From assembly GCF_000377785.1 (NCBI RefSeq), contig NZ_KB898729.1, forward strand, positions 1 to 64,000: a DNA stretch of 64,000 bases, written 5' to 3'. This document shows positions 1-8,401 of the stretch, piece after piece. Each line of letters begins with the position of its first letter. The stretch's first letter is position 1. Under the pieces are notes generated by a model. The model did not search any database. It was not told the DNA's origin and worked only from the letters and a program-made list of their open reading frames with translations. The position numbers and the translations under genes are program-made. Source of the stretch: Thioalkalivibrio sp. ALJ24. Its GTDB lineage: Bacteria; Pseudomonadota; Gammaproteobacteria; Ectothiorhodospirales; Ectothiorhodospiraceae.

Positions 1-207
1 CATCTGCTTGAGCCGGCGGTTCTCCTCCTCCAGCTCCTTGAGGCGCTTGAGGTCCGAGGCGGCCATGCCGCCGTACTTCGACTTCCAGTTGTAGAACGTC
101 GGCTGGCTGATCCCGTGCTTGCGGCAGATCTCCTTAACGGACTGCCCGGCATCCGCCTCCTTCAGGATCGACAGGATCTGGTTCTCGCTGAAGCGTGACT
201 TCCGCAT
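1..207 (-). CDS. IS3-family transposase OrfA, cut by window edge
   Basis: This is the amino-terminal 69 residues of an OrfA-type transposase subunit, the DNA-binding half of an IS3-family transposase. The protein starts MRKSRFSENQIL, has a helix-turn-helix (KEICRKHGISQPTFYNW) and runs into a leucine-zipper-like stretch (LKRLKELEEENRRLK) that ends at base 1 with no stop. The catalytic OrfB would lie to the left, outside the window. The gene reads out of the window, so only the 5' end of the element is seen. About 50 bases upstream there is a TGG.. sequence (complement of 258-260) that could be the element's terminal inverted repeat, but without the other end this is only a guess. Family assignment is firm; completeness is unknown. 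Confidence 0.85.
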   Translation of the reverse strand, partial: MRKSRFSENQILSILKEADAGQSVKEICRKHGISQPTFYNWKSKYGGMAASDLKRLKELEEENRRLKQM

Positions 208-479
208 GGCTCCCCTCCCGGCGGCTCGACCTCGATTGTGCCAGAGCACTCTAATAACCACTGGTCCTCGTGGATGGGAAGCTTACGAGCCAGCGGCGAA
301 AGGGCCGCCAAACAAAACCGGGGCTGACTCGTTTTAGCAGTCTGTAGGTCTCGCTCATGGTCTGTTCTTTCCCTGATCAAGAGGAGACGATGCGTTGGTT
401 CTCCCGTAGAACCGTCTCACCGCCAAATCTCTATCCGGGGACGGTTTTCCTGCGCTCCGGAGTTTTCGAAAAAGTACCA
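208..479. other. Non-coding stretch, IS end and junk
   Basis: This stretch carries the leader of the IS3-type element and then about 220 bases in which I see no convincing gene, RNA or repeat. The element probably ends near 255-262. The sequence is more A/T-rich than the housekeeping part of the window, like the sugar-transferase gene beside it. Confidence 0.4.
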
Positions 480-1547
480 TCAAGATGCCCCGCGTTTCCG
501 ATTGAATCGCAAGAATGACTCTGCTATGCGGCGCATCTTTCCGATAGCTCGTAGCATCCACCGGTAATGTCGAACACTGTGCGCAAGCTCCAGGTAGACG
601 GCGCGATGCTGGCTCGCGTTTCGTATATCCACTTCTGGCTTTCTTGTGCCGTCAGGGTCAGCTCCCGGCAGCGTTTCCGTTATCCCGGAAACGCCCGGAA
701 ATGCCTCCTTTACAGTGGTTGCCGGGGCCTTGGGCAAGAATTTCATGTAGGAGTGGTCGCCAGAATCGTTTACACCGTTTACGGTCGCCAAGTAGCCTGG
801 ATAACGCGAGTCGATAATCACGGGGTATCGGGTGTCGATGCTGACATGAGATCCACAATTGTGTATGTGGAAGGTCTCTTCGTCGAAATAACGCCCGCCG
901 CTATCCGGTTCGTATCTATTGAAATAAGCAAGCCCCAGCGCAATCTTGGGAAACGACCAGTGCCTCAAGTCGGTCATGTTTCGCTGGGTGGCATCGAGTT
1001 CGCACAAAAAACCAACCGGCATCGAAAATACATACCCAGCCATGTCGGGGCCCAGATGGCCACATAAGGTTTTTACATATTGTGTCGAGAGGGCGTCGTC
1101 GTCATCCAGACGTACGGTGGCAAAAAGAACCGGCTCTTCGTTTTTTTCACATTTTTCGTGGACTTGCTGCCGAATCGCAGCATCGATGTTGGCCGGGTGC
1201 GCGTCGTTGGCCAAACCGCAAGACCCTGGTGCGACTTTGACGACCCTCAAATGGGCATGTTGATCCGCCAGGGACTCGAGTTTCCTCAAGAAATCTGGTG
1301 GTAGTTCGGTAGAGGTGAGAACCAGATGAACGATTTCCACGTTCGGTTCTGCCGGTATCTGCTGCGCGCTGATTGAAGGCAACGTAAAGGTCTCGAAGGT
1401 GCGCATTCTTGTCGACAAGCGTTCATCATCAAAAATCTGCTGCTTGTGCTCTTCGAAAGCCATCTCGATGGATGCCCACTCCGAGCCGCGCTCCTGCGGA
1501 GGAAGGAGTACACTAAAGCGTGTTACAAAAAAGATAACTACACGCAT
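480..1547 (-). CDS. Putative rhamnosyltransferase family glycosyltransferase
   Basis: A 355-residue protein resembling the 'putative rhamnosyl transferase' family (Pfam Rhamno_transf). It begins MRVVIFFVTRFSVLL and keeps the early ERGSEW and RMRTFETFTLPSI segments and a central acidic RLDDDDALS motif, the expected nucleotide-sugar/metal-binding site. Members are cytoplasmic glycosyltransferases used for capsule or O-antigen chains; the true donor sugar cannot be read from sequence. It lies in a polysaccharide locus on the same strand as the next pyruvyltransferase gene but is separated from it by 291 bases, so it may have its own promoter. The gene is clearly more A/T-rich than the core genes, suggesting transfer. 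A seven-A tract (1141-1147, complement) lies in the coding sequence. Confidence 0.75.
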   Translation of the reverse strand: MRVVIFFVTRFSVLLPPQERGSEWASIEMAFEEHKQQIFDDERLSTRMRTFETFTLPSISAQQIPAEPNVEIVHLVLTSTELPPDFLRKLESLADQHAHLRVVKVAPGSCGLANDAHPANIDAAIRQQVHEKCEKNEEPVLFATVRLDDDDALSTQYVKTLCGHLGPDMAGYVFSMPVGFLCELDATQRNMTDLRHWSFPKIALGLAYFNRYEPDSGGRYFDEETFHIHNCGSHVSIDTRYPVIIDSRYPGYLATVNGVNDSGDHSYMKFLPKAPATTVKEAFPGVSGITETLPGADPDGTRKPEVDIRNASQHRAVYLELAHSVRHYRWMLRAIGKMRRIAESFLRFNRKRGAS

Positions 1548-1639
1548 CTACAGGTCCAAATTGTGTTGTAATCGGGGATCAATAGCCCGTTATCTGGCGC
1601 AGTTTTTCAACAATTCGCGTCTGGAGGGGTATTGTAGTC

Positions 1640-1651
1640 ACAGTATACTGT
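1640..1651. promoter_or_regulatory. 12-bp perfect palindrome, possible operator
   Basis: ACAGTATACTGT is a perfect 12-base palindrome about 93 bases upstream of the rhamnosyltransferase-like start, in the 291-base gap 1548-1838. That gap holds no gene I can support. A palindrome of this type could bind a dimeric regulator, but no second copy was noticed near other genes of the locus, so the role is open. Confidence 0.3.
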
Positions 1652-1838
1652 TCTACCCGTGTGACGGTTGGATGGATCGGTCACCGGGAGGTTTTCGGGC
1701 AATACGCTCCGTGCAGCGGTAACCCGATTGGGTCGCGCTCGCTACAACTTCAGCCACGCTGAACAGGCGGCATAGCTGCTCGGTGCCTTTCTTCATACTC
1801 GAAGAGCAGGCCGTGTGATGGCCCGAAATTGAGTTGTT

Positions 1839-2663
1839 TCAGACTTCATTGAACGCATTCAAGATGCCTTCCATTCGGGCGAGGCGCTCATTCAACCGAT
1901 GATCCGAGCCTAGGCGGAAGTGGCGCGAGCGTGCAAGGGCGCGCATTCGATGCTCGAATGCCGTCGCCTTCGCTCGGGCGACCAAGCGACCCTTGATCGA
2001 GGATTCGGGTGGCGACCAGAGGGTTGGGAGCTTCCGGAATGAAACGGTGATATTCAGACTGGCTGCCCAATCCTGCCACTTGTCGGGGACGATCTCGGGG
2101 CTGGTGATGACGGGCAGCCAGGGGACGCGAAGTGCTTCCGCGGCAATGGCGCCGTGCATGGCGGAACAGATGAGCTTCCGGCTGCGGCCGATCTGGTCGA
2201 TGACGCTCTCGCAGGATGCTTCTGGGTGGATGAAATGTACGCCGGCGTCTTCGCACAGTGCTTTCATGCGGTCGTGGCACAGGCCGTGATGTGGCATGAA
2301 AGCGCAGTCGATGTCTTTTTTTTGGTCGAGGTCTTCCGTTCGGTTCAGCAGGATGCCCGGGTCCGAGATGGCCAGAGACGGGTCCAGACCCAGCGTCTTC
2401 GCGGTCAGCGGCCCACGGACAAAATGGATCTTTGCGCGGCGCATCGCGTCCGGGGTGGGTGGCGCACCATAGCCGTAGCCAGTACCGAGGATGTGCAATG
2501 TACCCTGCTCCGGAAGGCGCTCATTCAGCAGCGTGCCGATCCCGACTAGTACGTCCTCGGAGCCCGGCTCCGGCTCGAGGGGAGCGCGTATGAAACGGGG
2601 CCAGAGATATTCATTCAGCTCGTCGCCGAAGTTGGGCCGTTTGCGGTAGCGGTAGAGATACAT
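1839..2663 (-). CDS. Polysaccharide pyruvyl transferase family protein
   Basis: A 274-residue protein of the polysaccharide pyruvyl transferase family (PS_pyruv_trans; succinoglycan ExoV type), which adds ketal-linked pyruvate from phosphoenolpyruvate to a sugar of an exopolysaccharide repeat. The family hallmarks are visible: N-terminal NFGDELNEYLWPRF, the central HFVRGPLTAKTLGL, AISDPGILL, and the C-terminal ICSAMHGAIAAEALRVPWLPV. It is cytoplasmic. It faces the glycosyltransferase gene that starts at 2766, with about 100 bases of shared divergent upstream region. An eight-A homopolymer (2316-2323, complement; codons for QKK) lies in the coding region and could be prone to slippage. Family call is good; the acceptor sugar is unknown. 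Confidence 0.85.
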   Translation of the reverse strand: MYLYRYRKRPNFGDELNEYLWPRFIRAPLEPEPGSEDVLVGIGTLLNERLPEQGTLHILGTGYGYGAPPTPDAMRRAKIHFVRGPLTAKTLGLDPSLAISDPGILLNRTEDLDQKKDIDCAFMPHHGLCHDRMKALCEDAGVHFIHPEASCESVIDQIGRSRKLICSAMHGAIAAEALRVPWLPVITSPEIVPDKWQDWAASLNITVSFRKLPTLWSPPESSIKGRLVARAKATAFEHRMRALARSRHFRLGSDHRLNERLARMEGILNAFNEV

Positions 2664-2765
2664 CCGGGTCTCCAGCAGAATCCACTTGGTATCGTGCCAT
2701 CCAGGCGCGGTGCGAAACGACGCCCGCAGCCATCATGCAAGCCGCCTGCGCCGAGGGCAAAACAG

Positions 2766-3776
2766 ATGTCGAACACCGAAGCCAAAATTGCCGTCATCGT
2801 ACCGTATTTCCAGCGCGAACCCGGGCTTCTGCGGCAGAGCGTGCAATCCGTGCTGGATACTAGGGGCGGGACACCTGTGCGGATTCTCGTTGTAGACGAT
2901 GGATCACCGCTTCCGGCGGAAAAGGAAATCGGCGATCTGGAGGATGGCGAGACGGTGAGCATTATCCGTCAGGAGAATGCCGGGCCTGCCACGGCGCGCA
3001 ATACGGGGCTGGACCATGCGGGGGATGCGGCCTTCGTGACCTTTCTGGACTCGGATGACCAGTGGACGGGGCCTTTCCTGCAGGATGCCGTGCGGGCACT
3101 GGAGAAGGGGTACGACCTGTTCGTCGGCGACAGCTTGCGTGGCGGCGTTCCAGGTACGCGATTCCACTGGGGACCTTCGGCCGCCGACAATATCCGGCAC
3201 GACCAGCACCGGCTGGTGGAGACAGAACACCAGCTTTACGAGTTTGTGGGTGATTTCCTCGATCTACTGATTCGTCGCAGCAACATTATCAGTGCGAATA
3301 CGATGGCCTACCGGCTTGATCGATTCGCGGGTGTCCGATTTCCGGAAAACCTGGTCCATGGCGAAGATAGGTTGTTCAAGCTTAGGCTGGGCGCCCAGCT
3401 GCAGCGCGTTGCGTTTTCGCCGCGGGTGTATGCGGATGAGGGCGAAGGCGTGAACATCTTCGACAAGTCGGGCTGGGATACCGAGGGCTATCTGGGGCTG
3501 ACCGCCAATTACGTTGCACTGGCGCACATGGTCCTGAACGAGATCCCGTTGAACTCCCGGCAGAAGGCGTTTGTGCGGGGCCAGCTCGGCCGCTCCCGCC
3601 GAGAGTTTCTGGCCGGTGTGCTGCACCAGCTTCGCCACCGCAAGCCGCTGGACTGGCGGGTGATTGGACAGACCTTTCGTAACGATCCTGCCGGCGTTGC
3701 GCTGCTGGTCCCGAATTTCTTACGGCTGATGGCCGGCCGCCTCGCCCGGCGGGATGAGCCACCCGAGAGCAACTGA
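2766..3776 (+). CDS. Glycosyltransferase family 2
   Basis: A 336-residue GT-A glycosyltransferase. I chose the ATG at 2766 because the protein then begins MSNTEAKIAVIVPYF and enters the conserved first strand at once; upstream residues from an earlier ATG are Arg/Pro-rich and look non-coding. Visible family motifs are VIVPYFQRE, ILVVDDGS (nucleotide binding), GPATARNTGLDHA and the metal-binding FLDSDDQW. The region around HGEDRLFKLRL contains the likely catalytic acidic residue. No membrane segment is evident. It should add one sugar to the lipid-linked repeat. It ends 6 bases before the convergent gene at 3783. Confidence 0.9.
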   Translation: MSNTEAKIAVIVPYFQREPGLLRQSVQSVLDTRGGTPVRILVVDDGSPLPAEKEIGDLEDGETVSIIRQENAGPATARNTGLDHAGDAAFVTFLDSDDQWTGPFLQDAVRALEKGYDLFVGDSLRGGVPGTRFHWGPSAADNIRHDQHRLVETEHQLYEFVGDFLDLLIRRSNIISANTMAYRLDRFAGVRFPENLVHGEDRLFKLRLGAQLQRVAFSPRVYADEGEGVNIFDKSGWDTEGYLGLTANYVALAHMVLNEIPLNSRQKAFVRGQLGRSRREFLAGVLHQLRHRKPLDWRVIGQTFRNDPAGVALLVPNFLRLMAGRLARRDEPPESN

Positions 3777-3782
3777 GTTTGG

Positions 3783-5645
3783 CTACTCACGCCTGTGCGT
3801 CGCCATAGATCCAGACGACTGGTCGGTCCAGGTGACCTGTAGCACCGCCTCATAGCGGCCTCGCGGCAGCTCCAGCGGGGCGAGGCTGCGTCCCACAGCC
3901 CCTGCGATTGCCGACGGCAGGGATGTCTCAAGCCAGTTGTCCGTACCCGGTGACTCAGCGCGGAAGGCGCACTCCGAGGGCGCCGCATCGGTGACCGCGT
4001 GTCCGCCCAGATTCAGGTAGCGCACGCCATGTTCGCCCTGGTGATCCAGAGTCAGTCTCTGCTCGATGCGCGGATGATCGAGGTGAACGGTCCACTCCAG
4101 GGACCCTGTGATGCCGGCAAGCGGTGGACGGCGCAGGGCGGCCTTTCGGCCGAGCGTGCCGCCCAGCAGACGCCAGTCCAGCGCGGCCAGTGTGCGCTGA
4201 CCGAGCCCTCCGGGCGACGGTCGGATCAATGCCCGTGGCGCGCCCGACAGCGCGATCCGTACGCTTCGCCCGTCACGTTCGATTTCGCATGTATCGAAAT
4301 CCGTCAGGCCGTAGAGCATCCCCTCACACTCGAAGATCGGTGTCCAGCCCGCCAGGGCCGGGTTCTCCTCCAGCGCCTTGCGTGAAACGCGAACCGGCGC
4401 CGGGCAAAGCGGGCGCCCCTGCCAGGTCAGATGCAGCGGGATGCCCCCGGCGTAGCGCAGTTCCACCCCGCTGCGGCTGAAGGCCTGCGGCGGCTGTCCG
4501 CGGCCGGCGATCAGCGCAAAGGTCGCACCAGGATCGCCGACGCGAAACTGGGCGGCATTCAGATCGTTTGTGGCGCAGGGCTCGAATGCCGAAAGGTCGA
4601 CGGGAATGGCGGTTCGCCCGGTACTTGCGATGCGGTCCCGCGCCCAGGCAACGATGGCGGCCGCCCAGGCGTTGTAGACCGACAGGTGCATGTAGGAGTC
4701 GTACCCGCAGCCGGGTGCCGCGCGATCCGCCGGATTCAGTGCAAGAAAGCCATCCGGCCGGGTCTGTTCCCGCCAGCGATCCAGAATGCCTTGCAGCATT
4801 CGCTCGGCGGGCGTGCTGCGGCCCGGCTCCTGTCCGGCACCCAGCAGGATCAGGCTGGCCACCAGGCAGGCATCCCCGAACAGGGCGTGACTGCTGCGGC
4901 CCAGGCCACCGACATGACCGTGTCCGTCCCAGGTTTGCAGGCTCCATTGCAGCAGTCGCGTCACGATCGACTGCCATTCACCGGGATGGCCGTATTCCGC
5001 CGCCATTACGGCCACGTACAGGGCCTTGTGGTGGTAGGCGGCCGGAGTGGCCCCTGTGCGGGTCGGCTCCGGACGTGCGGGATAGTCGATAAAGCCGCCA
5101 TCAGGCCCGGACCAGGCCGCGAACAGCTGCTGCAACTGCCCCGCTGCACGAGGCCGGCGGTTGGCCGGTGCCTCCTGCAGCTCGCACAGCCGAGCCAGCA
5201 GTGCCCAGTTGTTGGAGGGATACCGACGGGCCAGTGGGCACTGGCGGGCGAGTGCGCGAAGGTTCTCCGCCTCTTGCTCGCCGCCGCCTTTCTGCGCGGA
5301 ATGTCCGGCCAGCAGGTTCAGCAGAAAACGATTGAACGGTGCGTGCCCCCGCTCCCGGGGAGCCATCGACTGCCAGGCCCCGAGAGCGTGGCGGGCGGCC
5401 GCGGAGCCGCCCCCGTGCACGAGGGTCAGGGCCAGAGCGGTGGCGGTCTGGCCGTAGTGGTCCTGCGGGGTGGCTGCCTGCTCGCCGGGGTCCCACAGCC
5501 CGGAGCCAGGGCGGGTGTGGTCGCGCAGGGCGCCGGCCAGAGTCTGCAGCGCGGCATCGAGCTCTGGCATGTCCGTCCCTGCGGGCGAGGAGGCCGGCTC
5601 GACGGTCCCGGGACCCGGTTCGCGCTCAGCGCGTTGAGGGCGCAT
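3783..5645 (-). CDS. Putative polysaccharide-active protein, heparinase-like fold
   Basis: A 620-residue protein with no signal peptide visible. The N-terminal ~350 residues are helix-rich with repeated Trp/Leu/Gly hairpins (YHHKALYVAVMAAEYG, GYDSYMHLSVYNAWAAAIVAW), like the alpha/alpha-toroid of heparinase/alginate-lyase families. The C-terminal ~250 residues look all-beta (IAGRGQPPQAF, EWTVHLDHPRIEQRLTL, RYLNLGGHAV). That two-part plan fits heparinase II/III-like lyases often found in exopolysaccharide clusters, but I cannot point to a complete catalytic set. The ATG at 5645 overlaps the stop of the upstream membrane protein by 20 bases, indicating co-transcription; an inner ATG at 5570 (MPELDAALQTL) is an equally possible start. 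Function is tentative. Confidence 0.6.
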   Translation of the reverse strand: MRPQRAEREPGPGTVEPASSPAGTDMPELDAALQTLAGALRDHTRPGSGLWDPGEQAATPQDHYGQTATALALTLVHGGGSAAARHALGAWQSMAPRERGHAPFNRFLLNLLAGHSAQKGGGEQEAENLRALARQCPLARRYPSNNWALLARLCELQEAPANRRPRAAGQLQQLFAAWSGPDGGFIDYPARPEPTRTGATPAAYHHKALYVAVMAAEYGHPGEWQSIVTRLLQWSLQTWDGHGHVGGLGRSSHALFGDACLVASLILLGAGQEPGRSTPAERMLQGILDRWREQTRPDGFLALNPADRAAPGCGYDSYMHLSVYNAWAAAIVAWARDRIASTGRTAIPVDLSAFEPCATNDLNAAQFRVGDPGATFALIAGRGQPPQAFSRSGVELRYAGGIPLHLTWQGRPLCPAPVRVSRKALEENPALAGWTPIFECEGMLYGLTDFDTCEIERDGRSVRIALSGAPRALIRPSPGGLGQRTLAALDWRLLGGTLGRKAALRRPPLAGITGSLEWTVHLDHPRIEQRLTLDHQGEHGVRYLNLGGHAVTDAAPSECAFRAESPGTDNWLETSLPSAIAGAVGRSLAPLELPRGRYEAVLQVTWTDQSSGSMATHRRE

Positions 5646-7107
5646 CGCGGCCGGGGTCGTCCATCATTGAACCCGACATGATGGTGTCCTGCGATGTTGC
5701 GACCGTCCCCGGGGACGATGCGGTTTGCGCCGGCGACGGAGCTACCTCGGGTCCCGTTCCGGAGGTGGCGGGCCCGGCAGCCGTCGGCGCAACGCTCGGG
5801 CGCGCATCCGTCAGCGGTACCGATTCCAGCTCCCGCCGCATGATCACCGCCAGGGCGATGAAGGCATACAGCAGGTTGAAATAGGCCACGTCGAGGAATG
5901 CACCCGCGACCAGGTAACCCAGAAGGCCGATTTGCAGAGCCCATGCATATTCGGACAACCAAATCTGTCCTGTGCGGTTCCGGGCGGTGCGCCGGACGCG
6001 GTTGAGCGTGAAAAAGGTGAAACCGATCAGCAGCAGGAACACGGCAAGGCCACCGAACCCGTGCTGTCCCAGGATGCCGAAGTAGACGCTGTGAGGCGAT
6101 AGCACATGACGCCAGTCACCTTCGAAGTTGGCGTATGACACCCACCAGTCGTAACCCAGAGCGGAGTTGCCAAACCCCATGCCGGTCAGGGGTCGCTCCA
6201 TCGCCATGTTCCAGGCCACGCCCCAGGACTGGATGCGCTGCATCGCGGACCGGTCTTCCTCGTAGGTCTCAATGGTCTGCCAGCGTTCGACCAGGGGTTC
6301 CGGGGCGGTCACGCCAACCACGGCCACCAGGATGATGCCCGACAACACCATCAGCCATTTCTTCTGCATGTGCCAGAACAGGAAGGGCAAGATCGCAGCC
6401 AGACCCACAAAGGCACCACGCGAGTGCGTGGCCAGGATCGCGATCGCGGTCAGCCAGAAAACGGCATAGGCAAACCACCCGATGGGCCGTGAGAAGCGGT
6501 TCAGCAGGTTCACGCCAAGATCCGCCGCCCAGCGCCGGTCGAACATCCGCGCGGTGGCCAGGATCAGCGGCAGGACCATGAGCATGGCCAGCCCGATGTA
6601 GGTGTTGCCGGAGAGGTAGGAACCCGTGGGGCCAAGCACGTGATGAGCGCCGCCAGTCTGGATCGCAAAGATTCCGCCCTTGAAGCCGTAGAAGGCGAGC
6701 GAAGCGGTGATGATCAGCAGCAGCCAGACGATACGGCGCTCGCCGTAGATCAGCATCGGCGTGACGAAGGTGATGAGCAGGATCTTCATGAAATGGATCC
6801 AGAAGTCCCACGCGCCACTGGAGTTGACCGCAAAGTGGCTGGTCATCGCGAAGTAGCCGGCCAGCACGAACAGCATGACCGTCTCCCGCGTAAACGGGAA
6901 CGGCTTTCGATCCTTGGCCAGGAAGAGCGCGATCAGGGTGACACCACCGACGTAGGTAGCCAGGGGCGCGCCGCGCATGAATGTCCATGTGTGCCACTGC
7001 GGGGCAAACAGCCCGATCCAGAACCAGGCCAGCACCCCGATCCATGCATAGCGCACGATCAGAGGCAGGAGCACGGCGATGATCAGGGCGAGAAGATAGT
7101 CACGCAT
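5626..7107 (-). CDS. O-antigen-ligase-like protein, exosortase A-associated type
   Basis: A 493-residue polytopic membrane protein. I placed the start at 7107 (MRDYLLALIIAVLLP), directly before the first transmembrane helix; the longer frame to 7233 adds an unlikely Arg/Pro/Ala leader. It resembles the 'putative O-glycosylation ligase, exosortase A-associated' family: YAWIGVLAWFWIGLFAPQ at the start, ATHSRGAFVGLAA in the middle and the large periplasmic loop with TGMGFGNSALGYDWW and SPHSVYFGILGQHGFGG. Such Wzy/WaaL-like proteins transfer or polymerise lipid-linked glycans on the outer face of the inner membrane. The next gene (3783-5645) overlaps its end, so they form one operon. Residues after ~460 are an Ala/Pro/Thr/Ser-rich cytoplasmic tail. 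Confidence 0.85.
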   Translation of the reverse strand: MRDYLLALIIAVLLPLIVRYAWIGVLAWFWIGLFAPQWHTWTFMRGAPLATYVGGVTLIALFLAKDRKPFPFTRETVMLFVLAGYFAMTSHFAVNSSGAWDFWIHFMKILLITFVTPMLIYGERRIVWLLLIITASLAFYGFKGGIFAIQTGGAHHVLGPTGSYLSGNTYIGLAMLMVLPLILATARMFDRRWAADLGVNLLNRFSRPIGWFAYAVFWLTAIAILATHSRGAFVGLAAILPFLFWHMQKKWLMVLSGIILVAVVGVTAPEPLVERWQTIETYEEDRSAMQRIQSWGVAWNMAMERPLTGMGFGNSALGYDWWVSYANFEGDWRHVLSPHSVYFGILGQHGFGGLAVFLLLIGFTFFTLNRVRRTARNRTGQIWLSEYAWALQIGLLGYLVAGAFLDVAYFNLLYAFIALAVIMRRELESVPLTDARPSVAPTAAGPATSGTGPEVAPSPAQTASSPGTVATSQDTIMSGSMMDDPGRDAPSTR

Positions 7108-7321
7108 GCGGTTCTTCGCTGGCGCCGCCGGGTTGGATGGTGCGGGAAGGCGGCGCGTAATAGCCCATAGTACACGTTCGAGACCATGGTGAATAAGCCA
7201 GCAATCGACGGGGCTTTTCCACGCGTGCCCCAAGTGCCAGATCCGAGCCTACGGGATGTGCTCGCCCTCGGGCTCAGGGCAGCACGATCCCTGGCGGCGA
7301 GCGACCCGGCGTCACGCGCGA

Positions 7322-8047
7322 TCAGTTTCCAGAGCGCATGGATCTCGCGAGGTGTTCCCAGAAGCTCCGGTGCTGAATTCGCCGGAAGAACGGAATTCGC
7401 CAGCCCATATCCTGCTCAATCGCAAACTTGCACGGCGCGCAGCGACCACAGGGCCTTCCCCTGCGAGGTGAGTGGCAGAACCATGTTCTTTCCATGGTGG
7501 CGCGGAATCCCCTTTCATCGGAGATCCGGAACATATCATTCTTTGACAGGTGAATGATTGGGAAACGAAATGGCGCGAAAAGCCTTAGCAAGGCGTTTTC
7601 GAACTCCGATTCCCCGCCCCCCCCCCTGACGACTCCATTTTCCACATGGGGCCTGAGAATGTTCTCAATCCGCCCTCCACCCTGGATCCCCAGCTCCAGA
7701 GGCTCCTCCAAAACCTGCGCGTACCCGGATAGCCACGGGTACTGGCTGCCGATGTCCATCTTTCTAGAGATGATCTTGCAGGCTTCTCGGACCCCATCCG
7801 GCACCGGCCGCCCTCGCGCGGAGGCATAATGTGTCGGAAGAAGGCGCGAGGAATCCACTTGCGGATGCTTTTCCAGGTCGCGCCTGATGCGATTCATTGT
7901 ATGAATCTCTTCACCGGTGGACTTGCGGGTTTCGTCTACAAGGTAATAGGGCTGAACCAGATCGCTTGATTCAGCCAGGATTTGGCAGACCCGGAAAGTA
8001 CTATCGAAGCCGCCGGTCCACAGGACATGGCGTGTTGGCGTACTCAT
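7322..8047 (-). CDS. QueC-like PP-loop ATPase in polysaccharide locus
   Basis: A 241-residue protein of the adenine-nucleotide alpha-hydrolase (PP-loop) superfamily. Residues 10-17 (WTGGFDST) form the PP-loop, and the C-terminus has the QueC-type zinc cluster C191-x8-C200-GR-C203-AP-C206. QueC makes 7-cyano-7-deazaguanine from carboxy-deazaguanine and ammonia, but no queD/E/F gene is near, and the middle of this protein (VRGGGGESEFEN) does not look like housekeeping QueC. A role in amidating or thiolating a sugar or a secondary metabolite is therefore possible. A ten-G tract (7617-7626, complement) codes for the Gly run at about residue 142 and would be frameshift-prone. It is divergent from the acyl-CoA ligase gene. 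Confidence 0.7.
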   Translation of the reverse strand: MSTPTRHVLWTGGFDSTFRVCQILAESSDLVQPYYLVDETRKSTGEEIHTMNRIRRDLEKHPQVDSSRLLPTHYASARGRPVPDGVREACKIISRKMDIGSQYPWLSGYAQVLEEPLELGIQGGGRIENILRPHVENGVVRGGGGESEFENALLRLFAPFRFPIIHLSKNDMFRISDERGFRATMERTWFCHSPRRGRPCGRCAPCKFAIEQDMGWRIPFFRRIQHRSFWEHLARSMRSGN

Positions 8048-8401
8048 TATTGGAAATGGCCTTGTGTCCGATTGTGGATTTCAGGCGTCCTGACTTCGAA
8101 AGTCGTTTACCTGCCGTGGAGTCTGAACCCTGCCCGCGGGCGCAACGCCACATCATCGGCGGCCGTCTAGCCCCACGCGGCACTGAGAACAATCAATTTG
8201 TGCCTCAACGCGGGTCGCCCGGCTTGCACAGCCCCTCACATTTAACCCGAGAGCGTAGCTACCGTAAAACCATTCTTCTACGAAGCCGGCAAGCCGTAAG
8301 CTCCGCTGCGCCAATCGAACATGCGTGCCATCGCGCCACGAGCGGTGTCCCGTGGGTTACCATGTCGTTGCAATCACCGGGGGATCACAGGCCGACCGCA
8401 C
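8048..8401. other. 354-bp divergent intergenic region
   Basis: This gap separates the QueC-like gene from the acyl-CoA ligase operon and must hold promoters for both directions. I do not see a convincing -35/-10 pair or a proper sigma-54 motif. Near the ligase start there is a G-rich stretch (CGGGGG at about 8378-8384) but no clean Shine-Dalgarno at the usual distance. Confidence 0.4.

Noticed and set aside
8048-8401. Possible sigma-54 site before the acyl-CoA ligase
   Set aside because: GGTCGC-N5-TTGCA at about 8218-8233 has the wrong GG-GC spacing.
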